64,000 nucleotides of DNA from Candidatus Borkfalkia stercoripullorum (GCA_019119395.1 DWXC01000009.1:1-64000), one strand, 5' to 3'; shown: positions 1-8,306, counted from the stretch's first letter. The notes: generated by a model from the letters alone, not told the origin. Made by a program: numbers and translations.

Positions 1-43
1 GGGCGCGAATGCGCCCGCCCTTCATAAAAAATTCCCTTTACTG

Positions 44-72
44 TTGACAATTCTCCGATTCGGGAGTATAAT
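44..72 (+). promoter_or_regulatory. Consensus sigma-A promoter for a small RNA
   Basis: A perfect TTGACA at 44-49 and a perfect TATAAT at 67-72 are separated by exactly 17 nt. Transcription should begin near 79. No open frame with a ribosome binding site follows before the T-rich hairpin at 334-347, so the promoter most likely drives a non-coding RNA. Confidence 0.85.
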
Positions 73-78
73 ATGAAT

Positions 79-350
79 GGAAAGTGTTTGTGAACCGCAG
101 AAAATCTGCTCCGCCTGCCGATTAAGTTCGATGAGGAGTTAGCAGTCCCTCCGCAAACACTTCATAAAAATAGACTGATACGAATGGCAGAAAGCCGCGC
201 TCGCCTGCCGCACCGGTTTCGGCGCGATGGAGGGAAATGCGCGTCCTCCCTATCAGTCTTGTAAAAACCCAATGGTTGCACAAAGAAATCTGTTTGTGCA
301 TAAAAATCGGTCAAGGGATTCGCGCCGATTCATCCATTGGGTTTTTTCTT
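79..350 (+). ncRNA. Structured RNA with two homologous modules and a terminator module
   Basis: Three successive closed domains can be folded by eye. Domain 1 is closed by AAGTGTTTG (82-90) with CAAACACTT (154-162). Domain 2 is closed by AGACTGATA (172-180) with TATCAGTCT (251-259). Domain 3 is closed by AAACCCAATGG (265-275) with CCATTGGGTTT (334-344) and runs into a T tract, like an intrinsic terminator. Domains 1 and 2 share an internal plan: a GCAG/CTGC hairpin ending in the common string CGCCTGCCG, then a GAGG/CCTC hairpin. They therefore look like a tandem duplication with compensatory changes. I could not match it to 6S, SRP, tmRNA, RNase P or a riboswitch I know. A consensus promoter lies just upstream. 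Confidence 0.6.
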
Positions 351-477
351 TTGTAAAATTTCCATTGACGCAACAATCCAATTTATTTTGTGATTGAAAT
401 ATTCGGGTTTAAGAGCAACTCTGTACTCATTAAAATCAATATTCATTCGATCTTTTTCTTAAAAATTTTTCCGCCGC

Positions 478-506
478 TTGAAAGGCGAAAAAATTTGTGA
501 TATACT
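478..506 (+). promoter_or_regulatory. Promoter for the 584-2698 gene group
   Basis: TTGAAA at 478-483 and TATACT at 501-506 are spaced by 17 nt. The leader of about 70 nt contains a short GGGC...GCCC hairpin. Between the RNA terminator (350) and this promoter I see only AT-rich sequence without a feature. Confidence 0.6.
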
Positions 507-583
507 GTAAGGGAATAATACAAAAAACGGGCATGGCGCCCGCCGCGATCGCGGATGTATAAAAATACGGAGAATATGTAAAA

Positions 584-1288
584 GTGGGAAAAACGGCTTG
601 GAAACTGTTCGGGCAGCAGGCGGCAGGGTTGGGCGCGTTTTATCTGGCGTATCTCCTGTCGGGCTTTTTGCCGATGGCGGCGAATATTTCTTTCGCGATC
701 ATCGTGGGGATCGGCGCGTTCATCGGGTATATCGTGTGCAACGCGAAAGATTTTTTAGACGGGCTGTGGCTGTTCCCCGTCCTCTTTTCCGTCGCGACGG
801 GGTTTGCCGTCGGCATCTATTTTTGCGCGTATGAAAGTCTGTTTTTCGGCAACTGGGCGACTTTCGCGGTCGCGGCGGGCATTTCTTTTCTCAACGCGCT
901 CCTGCTGTTTGCCGATACGGGCGGCGGCGTCGCGCTTTGGCGGAAGATCGCATGCACGCTGGTCGCCGCGGGCACGCTGGCGCTGTCCGTCGTTTGCTTT
1001 TGTAACCGGAACGGCGACGGCGCGTTTGTTTTTCGGGAAGCCGCGTTCGTCTTTTTGTTCCTGTTTGCGTTGCTTACGGGAGAATGTTTTTACATATGGC
1101 TGGGCGGCGATGTCCGGCATAAAACCAATCTCGCCTTTTGCGCGGCGTTTTTTGTCGTGCTGTTCATCGTCCTGCTCATCGTTACGGAAGGGGACGCGGC
1201 GGACGGCATCGGCGACGTGTTCGTCGGCGGCGTGGGGGACGGTTCAAAAACCCGAAAGCGGCGCAAAAAGCCTAAAAAAAGGGGGTAA
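584..1288 (+). CDS. Multi-pass membrane protein of unknown function
   Basis: This 234-residue protein starts at a GTG preceded by GGAGA at 569-573. It consists almost entirely of hydrophobic stretches, about six or seven predicted membrane segments, and ends in a strongly basic, probably cytoplasmic tail rich in Lys and Arg. I recognise no family motif. Its stop lies only two bases before the sirtuin start, so the two are probably co-transcribed. The basic tail could bind nucleic acid or acidic lipids, but that is only a guess. Confidence 0.75.
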   Translation: MGKTAWKLFGQQAAGLGAFYLAYLLSGFLPMAANISFAIIVGIGAFIGYIVCNAKDFLDGLWLFPVLFSVATGFAVGIYFCAYESLFFGNWATFAVAAGISFLNALLLFADTGGGVALWRKIACTLVAAGTLALSVVCFCNRNGDGAFVFREAAFVFLFLFALLTGECFYIWLGGDVRHKTNLAFCAAFFVVLFIVLLIVTEGDAADGIGDVFVGGVGDGSKTRKRRKKPKKRG

Positions 1289-1290
1289 AT

Positions 1291-2013
1291 ATGTATACGG
1301 AGAGCGACATTGCGAATCTTCGCGCGGTCATCAAAAATTCCGGGCGCGCCGTGTTCTTTGGCGGGGCGGGCGTGAGTACGGAAAGCGGCATCCCCGATTT
1401 CCGTTCCGAGGACGGGCTGTACCGCCAAAAATATAAATATCCCCCCGAGACCATGCTTTCGAGCGAGTTTTTCTGGTCGCATACCGAAGAGTTTTACGAT
1501 TTTTACAGGGATAAAATGCTCGTTACGGACGCTTCTCCCAACGCGGCGCACGATAAACTCGCCGAGTGGGAGCGGGAAGGTCACATATCCGCGATCGTCA
1601 CGCAGAACATCGACGGGCTGCACCAAAAGGCGGGCAGTAAAAACGTTTACGAACTGCACGGCAGTATTTACCGCAACTTCTGCACGAAGTGCAAAATGCC
1701 CTTCCCCGTGCAGAGGATACAAAAGGGGAAAGGCGTGCCGCGCTGTGTGTGCGGCGGGGTCATAAAGCCCGACGTCGTTTTGTACGGAGAGCCGCTGGAC
1801 GAAAAGGTGCTGGACGGGGCGATCAGGGCGATCCGCGAAGCGGATAATCTTATCATCGGCGGCACTTCGCTGAACGTGTACCCCGCGGCGGCGCTCGTCG
1901 ACTATTTTCGCGGCGAAAACGTCGTCGTGGTCAACAGGGGCGCGCCCGCGAAGGATATGCGCGGCGTCACTTTCATCGACGGAAAAATTGGGGAAGTGTT
2001 TTCAAAAATTTAA
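1291..2013 (+). CDS. cobB: NAD-dependent protein deacetylase, sirtuin (Sir2) family
   Basis: Sirtuins remove acyl groups from lysines using NAD. This 240-residue protein has the family's full motif set: the NAD-binding GAGVSTESGIPDFR (about 25-38), TQNIDGLH (104-111), the catalytic His123 in ELHG, and a zinc site formed by Cys131, Cys134, Cys152 and Cys154. Length and order are those of a small bacterial class U/III enzyme. It sits directly behind the membrane protein gene and about 70 bp ahead of a flavin reductase-like gene. The family call is secure. The substrates, and whether it prefers acetyl or longer acyl groups, cannot be read from sequence. Confidence 0.93.
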   Translation: MYTESDIANLRAVIKNSGRAVFFGGAGVSTESGIPDFRSEDGLYRQKYKYPPETMLSSEFFWSHTEEFYDFYRDKMLVTDASPNAAHDKLAEWEREGHISAIVTQNIDGLHQKAGSKNVYELHGSIYRNFCTKCKMPFPVQRIQKGKGVPRCVCGGVIKPDVVLYGEPLDEKVLDGAIRAIREADNLIIGGTSLNVYPAAALVDYFRGENVVVVNRGAPAKDMRGVTFIDGKIGEVFSKI

Positions 2014-2083
2014 AAGGGAAGATACGGCGCGGCGGTCTCGCCGCGGCCGCAAATCACAGGCTCAAAATCGGAGGTTTAAGGAA

Positions 2084-2698
2084 ATGAAAATTTTAATGGT
2101 CAACGGAAGCCCGAAAAAGGGCGAAACGCGCGCGGCGCTCGAAGAGATGGGCAAAGTGTTTTCCGAACTCGGCGCGCAGTACGAGATCGTCGACCTCGGC
2201 TCAGCGCCCGTCAACGACTGTATCGCGTGCAGGAAATGCACGGAACTCAAAAAGTGCGTCATCGGCGGAGACGTCGTGAACGAACTCATCGAAAAGGCGA
2301 AAACCGCGGACGGCTTCGTGTTCGGCACGCCCGTCTACTACGCGCACCCTTCGGCGCGCGTGCTCGCCGTGCTGGACAGGGCCTTTTATGCGGGCGGATA
2401 TGCGTTCGCGCACAAGCCCGCCGCCGCGATCACCTCTTTGCGCCGCGCGGGTTCTTGCGCCTCGATGGACGTGATGAACAAGTATTTCACAATTTCTGAA
2501 ATGCCGATCGTCTCGTCCAGTTACTGGAATCAGGTATTCCGCCCGTCCGAAAACGAACGCGACGCGGAAGGCTTGCAGACGATGCGCAACCTCGCCCGCA
2601 ATATGGTGTGGCTCGTCTCCTGCATCCAAGCGGGCAAGGAAAAGGGTATCGGCCTGCCCGAAAGCGAGCGCGGCGCGCGGACGAATTTCAACCGCTGA
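2084..2698 (+). CDS. NADPH-dependent FMN reductase / iron-sulfur flavoprotein-like protein
   Basis: This 204-residue flavodoxin-fold protein starts at the ATG behind GGAGGTTTAAGGAA; an earlier in-frame start would overlap the sirtuin gene and is less likely. The N-terminal NGSPKKGET (7-15) is the FMN phosphate-binding loop of the FMN_red family, and GTPVYYAHPS (81-90) is its second flavin loop. Cys46, Cys49, Cys52 and Cys58 form a compact cluster as in iron-sulfur flavoproteins, which suggests a 4Fe-4S cluster next to FMN. It probably moves electrons from NAD(P)H or ferredoxin to an unknown acceptor. Confidence 0.85.
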   Translation: MKILMVNGSPKKGETRAALEEMGKVFSELGAQYEIVDLGSAPVNDCIACRKCTELKKCVIGGDVVNELIEKAKTADGFVFGTPVYYAHPSARVLAVLDRAFYAGGYAFAHKPAAAITSLRRAGSCASMDVMNKYFTISEMPIVSSSYWNQVFRPSENERDAEGLQTMRNLARNMVWLVSCIQAGKEKGIGLPESERGARTNFNR

Positions 2699-2700
2699 AA

Positions 2701-2739
2701 CCAAAGCGCCTAAGCCGATTTTCGGCTTAGGCGCTTTGG
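2701..2739 (+). terminator. Strong hairpin terminator
   Basis: A perfect 17-bp stem, CCAAAGCGCCTAAGCCG (2701-2717) with its complement at 2723-2739, has a 5-nt loop and lies 3 nt after the flavoprotein stop codon. The downstream T tract is short (ATTTTT a few bases later). Confidence 0.75.
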
Positions 2740-2805
2740 TGAATGATTTTTAAAAAGGCTAAATGCTATTATATTTCATATAAAACATAAACGAAGAATT
2801 GTGAT

Positions 2806-4539
2806 ATGGCGAGAAAAATGACAAAACCTTTATCAAGTATAGATTATCTAATGCAAGAATGGGATTGGGAGAAAAACACCTGTGATCCTGCAACATTGGG
2901 TTTTCAAAGTAATCAAAAAGTTTGGTGGAAATGTAAATATGGGCATTCATGGGAAGCAAAGATTAGTAATCGCTATAATGGACGTGGTTGTCCGATTTGT
3001 AGATGTAGACTTAAAACATCGTTTCAAGAACAATCTTTTTATTTTTATATTAAGCAATTATTTGCTGATGCCGTAAATGGTTATACAGCGATTTTTAAGG
3101 CAGGGATGGAACTTGATATTTATATTCCAAGTTTAAGAATTGGTATTGAATATGATGGTAAGGCGTGGCATAACGAAAAATCTATACAAAAAGAAATAAG
3201 AAAATATAATATATGCAAAAACAATAACATATTTTTGTTGCGTATAATAGAACGGTTAATACAAGCAGAAGCAATTTGTGACCATTCAATAGTTGTACAA
3301 GATTCTAAAAACAATTTATATTTAGATAATGCTATAAGAGAATGTTTGTTTATTATATTTAAAATAGCAAATTTGCAAGACAGTGAGGGGCGTAATAATG
3401 ATTTTATTAATACCGCACGAGACCAAAACAAAATATATGAGCAATATTTGGTTGAATTTGAGAAAAACTCTTTTGCTGTATTGTTCCCAGAAATCGCTAA
3501 AGAATGGAATTTTAATAAGAATGGAACATTAACTCCAAAAATGTTTTCGCCCCATTCAAGTACGAGTGTTTGGTGGAAATGTGATAAAGGGCATGAATGG
3601 CGTGCAGCGATAAATACACGCACAAGCGGTAGAGGCTGCCCATACTGCTCGGGGAACTTTGTGTTGGAAGGATTTAATGATTTAGCAACGCGCTATCCTA
3701 ATATAGCGGAAGAATGGAATTATTCTAAAAATGGTCAATTAAAACCTACTCAAGTAACTTTTGGAAGTGGTAAAAAAGTTTGGTGGAAATGTGCCAAAGG
3801 GCATGAATGGCGGACTGCAATTAATAATCGGACAAGCAATAACCGTGGTTGTCCTTATTGTGTAGGAGAAAAGGTACTTGAAGGTGTAAATGATTTGCTA
3901 ACGGTTAATCCTATGTTGGCTAGTGAATGGCATCCTACAAGAAATGGAGCATTGAAACCGCAGAATTTTAGACCGCATAGTAATAAAAAAGTTTGGTGGC
4001 TTTGTCCAAAATGTGGATATGAATATCAAGCAATTATAGCAAACAGGGCAAAAGGAACAGGCTGTAAAAATTGTAGTAACCAAATACTTCATTCGGGAAT
4101 TAATGATTTGCAAACACTTTTTCCTGAAATAGCAAAACAGTGGGATTATGACAAAAATGGAAAATTAACGCCTAATCAAATTTTCCCTAAAAGTAATAAG
4201 AAAGTATGGTGGAAATGTAATAAAGGCCATTCATGGCAAGCGACACCTGGTACTCGAACAAGAGGATGTAATTGTCCATATTGTTCAGGGAATAAAGTAT
4301 GGATTGGTTTTAATGATTTATTAACAACTCATAATGAGTTGGCTGCCGAATGGAACTATAATAAAAATGTAGAACTAACACCCCAAAAGGTGTCAGCAGG
4401 ATATACAAAAAAAGTTTGGTGGAAATGCTCAAAATGTGGATGTGAATATCAAGCCTATATTGGTAACCGAATTAAAGGATACGGATGTAAATGTTCAGGG
4501 AAATGGGCACAGAAAAAGAAGAATAAACAAAAAAAATAG
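2806..4539 (+). CDS. Zinc-ribbon repeat protein with an inserted Vsr/PD-(D/E)XK-like nuclease domain
   Basis: This 577-residue protein carries six copies of a tryptophan-rich zinc-ribbon unit, each with VWWKC or VWWLC, then GH(E/S)W or CGxEY, then a second Cys pair such as GCPYC. It matches the 'probable zinc-ribbon' (DUF4379-type) family. Between the first and second unit, about residues 65-190, lies a domain with ELDIYIPSLRIGIEYDGKAWH. This reads like the metal-binding strand of Vsr/very-short-patch and related PD-(D/E)XK nucleases. The gene is much more AT-rich than its neighbours and its codon use differs, a sign of recent transfer. Such proteins are found near mobile and defence loci; a nicking or DNA-repair role is inference. 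The ribosome binding site is weak, and ATG 2818 is an alternative start. Confidence 0.8.
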   Translation: MARKMTKPLSSIDYLMQEWDWEKNTCDPATLGFQSNQKVWWKCKYGHSWEAKISNRYNGRGCPICRCRLKTSFQEQSFYFYIKQLFADAVNGYTAIFKAGMELDIYIPSLRIGIEYDGKAWHNEKSIQKEIRKYNICKNNNIFLLRIIERLIQAEAICDHSIVVQDSKNNLYLDNAIRECLFIIFKIANLQDSEGRNNDFINTARDQNKIYEQYLVEFEKNSFAVLFPEIAKEWNFNKNGTLTPKMFSPHSSTSVWWKCDKGHEWRAAINTRTSGRGCPYCSGNFVLEGFNDLATRYPNIAEEWNYSKNGQLKPTQVTFGSGKKVWWKCAKGHEWRTAINNRTSNNRGCPYCVGEKVLEGVNDLLTVNPMLASEWHPTRNGALKPQNFRPHSNKKVWWLCPKCGYEYQAIIANRAKGTGCKNCSNQILHSGINDLQTLFPEIAKQWDYDKNGKLTPNQIFPKSNKKVWWKCNKGHSWQATPGTRTRGCNCPYCSGNKVWIGFNDLLTTHNELAAEWNYNKNVELTPQKVSAGYTKKVWWKCSKCGCEYQAYIGNRIKGYGCKCSGKWAQKKKNKQKK

Positions 4540-4624
4540 TTTGATATCGCGGTGCGTGATGTGGACTAGCAAGCAACAGACGTCCGATAACACCCGAAAA
4601 TAGAATAGGAGTTATCATCATGCA

Positions 4625-4660
4625 GAGAGCCGCCGCGCTTTTTTAAGCGCGGCGGCTCTC
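4625..4660. terminator. Hairpin between convergent genes
   Basis: GAGAGCCGCCGCGCTT (4625-4640) and its exact complement (4645-4660) form a 16-bp stem with a TTTT loop, midway between the nuclease-like gene and the oppositely oriented acetyltransferase. It could end transcription from both sides, although neither side has a good T tract. Confidence 0.6.
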
Positions 4661-4680
4661 TTCGTCGAATTCAAAGTATA

Positions 4681-5289
4681 TCAAAACATAATGCCGTTAC
4701 GGTTCGCGAGCGGGTAGCGGTGTTTGTCTTCTTCGGAGATCTTCCGACGGACGCGGCAGGGCACGCCGGCCGCCACCACGCCCGCGGGGAGGTCTTTGGT
4801 GACGACGCTTCCCGCCCCGACGACGGTATTATCCCCGATGGTCACGCCCGCAAGCACGATCGCGCCCGCGCCCAGCCATACGTTGTTGCCTATGGTCACG
4901 GGTTTCGCCACTTCCATGCCCGCCTTTCTCTGTTCCGGGTCGAGCGCGTGTTCGGCGGTCGTGATGCAGCAGTTCGGCGCGATGAACACGTCGTCGCCGA
5001 TGGTCACGTCCGCCCCGTCCGTTATGACGAGGTTATGGTTCGCGTAAAAATTTTTTCCGATGCGGATATGGCTGCCGTAATCGCACCAAAAAGGCGGCAT
5101 GACGGCAGCGCCTTCCCCGACCTCGGCAAAGATCTCACGCAAAAGCGCGCGTCGGTTTTCCGTGTCGTTGGGATGGAGCAGGTTATAGCGGTAACATTTG
5201 TCTTTGCATGCGGAGATCTCCTCTTCCAAAGAGGGGACTCCGTTGGCTTTGAAAAGTACGTTCAGCGGAATTTTGTTGTTTTTTTGCAT
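4681..5289 (-). CDS. maa: Sugar O-acetyltransferase, maltose/galactoside acetyltransferase type
   Basis: The 202-residue protein has the short helical N-terminal cap of maltose O-acetyltransferases, followed by a left-handed beta-helix of hexapeptide repeats (for example IRIGKN, VTIGDD, VTIGNN, VTIGDN). The segment TTAEHALDP holds the likely catalytic histidine (His112). It would transfer acetyl from acetyl-CoA to a sugar 6-hydroxyl. A clear promoter lies upstream on the minus strand. A second member of the same family is at 13108-13719. The family is certain; the acceptor sugar is not. Confidence 0.88.
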   Translation of the reverse strand: MQKNNKIPLNVLFKANGVPSLEEEISACKDKCYRYNLLHPNDTENRRALLREIFAEVGEGAAVMPPFWCDYGSHIRIGKNFYANHNLVITDGADVTIGDDVFIAPNCCITTAEHALDPEQRKAGMEVAKPVTIGNNVWLGAGAIVLAGVTIGDNTVVGAGSVVTKDLPAGVVAAGVPCRVRRKISEEDKHRYPLANRNGIMF

Positions 5290-5319
5290 AAAAGTTTCCC
5301 CGTCGGTATTCGTGCTTTT

Positions 5320-5348
5320 ATTATAGCAGGAACGGGCGAAGAAAGCAA
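5320..5348 (-). promoter_or_regulatory. Promoter of the acetyltransferase gene
   Basis: On the minus strand, TTGCTT (5348-5343) and TATAAT (5325-5320) are separated by 17 nt. This places the transcription start about 20 nt before the ATG of the gene ending at 4681. Confidence 0.6.
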
Positions 5349-5366
5349 GGATGCGCCCGGATTTTT

Positions 5367-5717
5367 ATGTCGGACAAAAAATTGGTGAAGAACGCGCAGG
5401 AATATCTCGTGCGGCCGATCGCCGTCGCCGCGGCGACGGGTTGCCGCAAGGGCAAACTCCCGATGCGCGGCAATTTCCTTTCCGCGGAGGGCGCTGCCGT
5501 CACGGCGGTCAAAAACTGCGAGGACGGGGACGGCATCATCGTCCGCGCGGCGGAATTTACGGGGGAGAAAAAGGAATTGAAACTGTCCGTACCCGGAATG
5601 AAAAAGTGTTATGTCTGCAGGGGAGACGAAAGAGAGAAGAAAGAGGTACCCGTCGCCGACGGTTCGGCAGTCGTCGTTTTGCCCGCGTATTCGACGGCGA
5701 CGGTCAAAATAACATAA
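5367..5717 (+). pseudogene. C-terminal fragment resembling a GH38 alpha-mannosidase
   Basis: The 116-codon frame contains AVKNCEDGDGIIVRAAEF, which closely resembles the conserved end of family 38 alpha-mannosidases (typically SAVKxAEDGDGxIVRxYE), followed by the usual closing beta-sandwich strands. The catalytic domain is missing and no Shine-Dalgarno sequence precedes the ATG, so this is probably the stump of a deleted enzyme of about 1000 residues. It ends 13 bp before a ROK regulator, a common neighbour of sugar-hydrolase genes. A genuine small protein remains possible. Confidence 0.55.
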
Positions 5718-5730
5718 GAGGGAGGTGTGT

Positions 5731-6936
5731 ATGAACGAGAACAAGACAGCCAGGCTGACCGCGCTGAAGATCGAGAACAGGAGACTCATCCTCGGCAGCA
5801 TCAAGGGGAATACTTCGTGCAGCGACATTTCGCGGAAAACGGGTTTGAGCTATACGTGCGTCGTGACTCTGATCGACGAACTCATCCGCGAGGAGGTGCT
5901 GATCAAAACGAGCGCCGAGGTCACGACGGGCGTGGGGAGACGGCCGATCTGGGTCAAGTTCAATCCGAGAAAAAACATCGTATGCGTGATCAGCTTTGTC
6001 GGAAGGTATTCCTTTCAGCTCTGCGACCTCGACGGGACGGTGCTCTATGCCGAACCGCAGAATTTTGAAACTTTGCCGATCTCGCGGGGGAAGATCGAGG
6101 CGTTCACCGACAAGATCGACCGCCTTTTGAAAACGGAATTCGCCGATTGTACATTGCGGAACATCAACGTTGCCGCTCCCGGCAGGTACGATAAAGCCAC
6201 GGGCGAAATGGTTTATGCCCCTTCGTTTGCGGAAAAATTCAATTTCGTCCGCATGTTCGGGGACAGGTTCGGTGTTCCCGTAACCCTCAAAAACGACCTG
6301 AAATTTGCCATCCTTGCGGAAAAGGCGTACGGCAACAACAAAGAAAAGATCTGCGACACCCTGTTCATCCAACTCGGCGGGCGCGGCATCGGCTGTTCGC
6401 TGTTCCTCGACGGCAAACTGCACGAGGGCGCGAACGGGTTCAGCGGCGAGGTCGGGCTGTTTGTCGTCGATTACGCGAACGGTCTGTCCGCGTTGGGCAG
6501 GGGAGAACCCACGCGGCTGTTTTTGCAGAAAAGTTCGACCGAAAATTTTGTGCGCGCGGCGGAAAAATTGTTGCAGTGCGGCACGGAGAGTTGCCTGGAA
6601 GAGGGCAGGATCACCGAAGAGCGCATCGCAGAGGGCTATATCGCCGGGGATAAGGTCTGCACGGAGATCGTAGAGGGCTCAATCGTCCTCGCGTCAGACG
6701 TGATCAGGAGCCTTGCCGAAGTGCTCGATTTCAGGAACGTGATCGTGGCAAAACGGACGGAAATGTACGGCCCCGCGTATCTGCAAAAACTCTGCGAAAG
6801 CATCAACGGCGGTTCGCAGTTGTACCCGATCGAAGTGTTCCCCGCTTCTTTCGGAGAGGAAGGCGTCGCGATGGGCGCGTATTCCCTCGGGGCGGAGCAG
6901 GCGCTCGACGTGATCGCCCGCGACGTGACTGAATAA
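5731..6936 (+). CDS. ROK-family transcriptional regulator
   Basis: The 401-residue protein starts at the ATG behind GGGAGG (5720-5725). The first 75 residues form a winged helix-turn-helix (NTSCSDISRKTGLSYTCV), as in XylR/NagC-type repressors. The rest is an actin-like ROK domain with LGGRGIGCSLFLDGKLHEGA and a GFSGEVG segment. The CxCGxxGC zinc motif of many ROK proteins is not evident, so the sugar-kinase site is probably lost and the domain may only sense a sugar. Its position behind a mannosidase fragment suggests it once controlled glycan use. Confidence 0.85.
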   Translation: MNENKTARLTALKIENRRLILGSIKGNTSCSDISRKTGLSYTCVVTLIDELIREEVLIKTSAEVTTGVGRRPIWVKFNPRKNIVCVISFVGRYSFQLCDLDGTVLYAEPQNFETLPISRGKIEAFTDKIDRLLKTEFADCTLRNINVAAPGRYDKATGEMVYAPSFAEKFNFVRMFGDRFGVPVTLKNDLKFAILAEKAYGNNKEKICDTLFIQLGGRGIGCSLFLDGKLHEGANGFSGEVGLFVVDYANGLSALGRGEPTRLFLQKSSTENFVRAAEKLLQCGTESCLEEGRITEERIAEGYIAGDKVCTEIVEGSIVLASDVIRSLAEVLDFRNVIVAKRTEMYGPAYLQKLCESINGGSQLYPIEVFPASFGEEGVAMGAYSLGAEQALDVIARDVTE

Positions 6937-6951
6937 GAAAAAAGTTTGTCC

Positions 6952-6980
6952 GCCCGCCCGCACGTTCCGTGCGGGCGGGC
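6952..6980 (+). terminator. Hairpin terminator after the ROK gene
   Basis: GCCCGCCCGCAC (6952-6963) pairs perfectly with GTGCGGGCGGGC (6969-6980) around a GTTCC loop, about 15 nt past the stop codon. The tail is only TT, so termination may be partial. Confidence 0.6.
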
Positions 6981-7058
6981 TTAATCCCGCATCTAAGGCG
7001 GATTTGTGCGGTTTCCTCAATAAAAAGGCGGGGCAAAAGGGAAAGTTGTGTAATTTGT

Positions 7059-7087
7059 TTGACAAAGCGCGCATAAAATGGTAGAAT
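7059..7087 (+). promoter_or_regulatory. Promoter of the str operon
   Basis: TTGACA (7059-7064) and TAGAAT (7082-7087) are 17 nt apart. The leader to rpsL is about 150 nt and GC-rich, and could carry ribosomal-protein feedback control. I see no defined regulatory fold in it. Confidence 0.75.
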
Positions 7088-7245
7088 AATCTTCGCGACA
7101 AATAAGGCGCGTTCTTTTTTTGCGCCTTGAAATCCGCAGCCGCCGCATTCGGGCGCGGGCGGAGGAGTCGCACGGTTACGCTTTCTTTAAATTGCGTAAG
7201 GGCAATTTATCGAAAATATATTCCATTCTTACAAGGAGGTAAAAA

Positions 7246-7617
7246 ATGCCTACAATCAACCAGCTCATCAAGAACGGCAGGGAAAGAAGGCCGGAAAAGA
7301 GCAAGACGCCTATCATGGGTCAGTGCCCGCAGAAGAGGGGCGTTTGCCTTTCGGTTTCCACCACTTCCCCCAAAAAGCCGAACTCGGCTCTCCGCAAGAT
7401 CGCGAGGGTGCGCTTGACGAACAAGCAGGAAGGTACGGTTTACATCCCCGGCGAGGGTCACAACCTGAACGAGCACAGCTCCGTTCTGATCCGCGGCGGC
7501 AGGGTGCGCGATCTCCCGGGCGTTCGTTATCACATCATCCGCGGCGCGCTCGATACCGCAGGCGTTGCGAAGAGAAAACAGGCTCGTTCCAAATACGGCG
7601 CAAAGCGCCCCAAGTAA
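7246..7617 (+). CDS. rpsL: 30S ribosomal protein S12
   Basis: S12 sits at the decoding centre of the 30S subunit and helps set accuracy. The 123-residue sequence has the invariant start MPTINQLI, the streptomycin-region motif [13 protein letters not shown] and the second resistance region near [11 protein letters not shown], all wild-type in appearance. Two or three residues of a basic tail follow YGAKRPK as usual. The Shine-Dalgarno AAGGAGG is strong. It is the first gene of the str operon. Confidence 0.98.
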   Translation: MPTINQLIKNGRERRPEKSKTPIMGQCPQKRGVCLSVSTTSPKKPNSALRKIARVRLTNKQEGTVYIPGEGHNLNEHSSVLIRGGRVRDLPGVRYHIIRGALDTAGVAKRKQARSKYGAKRPK

Positions 7618-7631
7618 TTTAAAACGGGCGG

Positions 7632-7800
7632 CGGATAAATTCCGCAAATCGAAGAACCTACTTGTCGGAATATATTTTTGATATGCCCGATAGAAAGTAG
7701 GCAGTATGCCGCAAGGCAGAAGGTTCGCTACTCTTTATATATTAAGGATAAGAGCAAGCGATAGCTGTACTGAAGGGGCAACCCTTACGAATCTGTTCAC
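7632..7800 (+). other. Structured leader-like segment after rpsL
   Basis: Short hairpins follow one another: CCTACTT...AAGTAGG with an internal TCGG/CCGA; CTCTT...AAGAG around 7734-7755; and the GNRA-like AAGGGGCAACCCTT at 7774-7787. No open frame with a ribosome binding site is present. It leads directly into the repeated double hairpins, so it probably belongs to one folded transcript between rpsL and rpsG. Confidence 0.4.
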
Positions 7801-7804
7801 GAAA

Positions 7805-7894
7805 AGAGAAAAACGCCGGCAGGCGCAAGGCGTGCGGCGGCGTCTTTCTCAAACTCACGGAAAAAATATTTGTCGGCACAAATATTTTTTCGTG
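7805..7894 (+). repeat. Double-hairpin repeat, copy 1
   Basis: Hairpin A (7805-7850) is closed by GAGAAA...TTTCTC with a GC-rich top. Hairpin B (7856-7894) is a near-perfect stem, CACG then AAAAAATATTTGT, closing in CGTG. The stretch 7842-7897 is identical to 8342-8397, exactly 500 bp away. Confidence 0.75.
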
Positions 7895-7916
7895 AACGAC
7901 CTCTTTCCAAAAATAA

Positions 7917-7947
7917 AAGGCGCGCGCAAAAACGACGCTTTTTGCAA
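7917..7947 (+). repeat. 31-bp direct repeat, copy 1
   Basis: A 31-bp stretch containing the hairpin GCAAAAAcgacgcTTTTTGC recurs exactly at 8183-8213. It separates the double-hairpin units. Confidence 0.75.
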
Positions 7948-8038
7948 CAAGCCCCCGATTTGCCGCGATGAGCGGCCTTTGGCAGGAAAGGTGAATTCGG
8001 CGCATTTATATTAAGAGAGCCCTTAAAAAGCGCCGAAG

Positions 8039-8137
8039 AGGAAAACTCCGAACGGGTGCCGGTTTTATATCGGCGGACGTTGGGGTTTTCCTAAAAATCA
8101 CGAAATTATTACGAACTCTTTTCGTAATAATTTGTGA
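8039..8137 (+). repeat. Double-hairpin repeat, copy 2 (diverged)
   Basis: The same two-stem plan as copy 1 has different sequence: hairpin A AGGAAAAC...GTTTTCCT (8039-8092) and hairpin B TCACGAAATTATTACGAA...TTCGTAATAATTTGTGA (8098-8137). The fold is kept while the sequence changes, which argues for selection on RNA structure or for an old copy of the same element. Confidence 0.65.
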
Positions 8138-8182
8138 ACACAAATTTGCGGTGGAAAAAATTCCTTGTAATTTATATTTTAC

Positions 8183-8213
8183 AAGGCGCGCGCAAAAACG
8201 ACGCTTTTTGCAA
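8183..8213 (+). repeat. 31-bp direct repeat, copy 2
   Basis: Identical to 7917-7947. The flanks also align loosely (ends resembling GTGAATT...GCGGCATT), indicating that a larger unit was duplicated. Confidence 0.75.
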
Positions 8214-8306
8214 GCGCACTCTGTTTGCCAACGCTTTGGCTTATGGGAAGAGAGTGAATTTGCGGCATTGCATAATATGCGCGCCCTTAAAAATGCCGCA
8301 AAGAGA

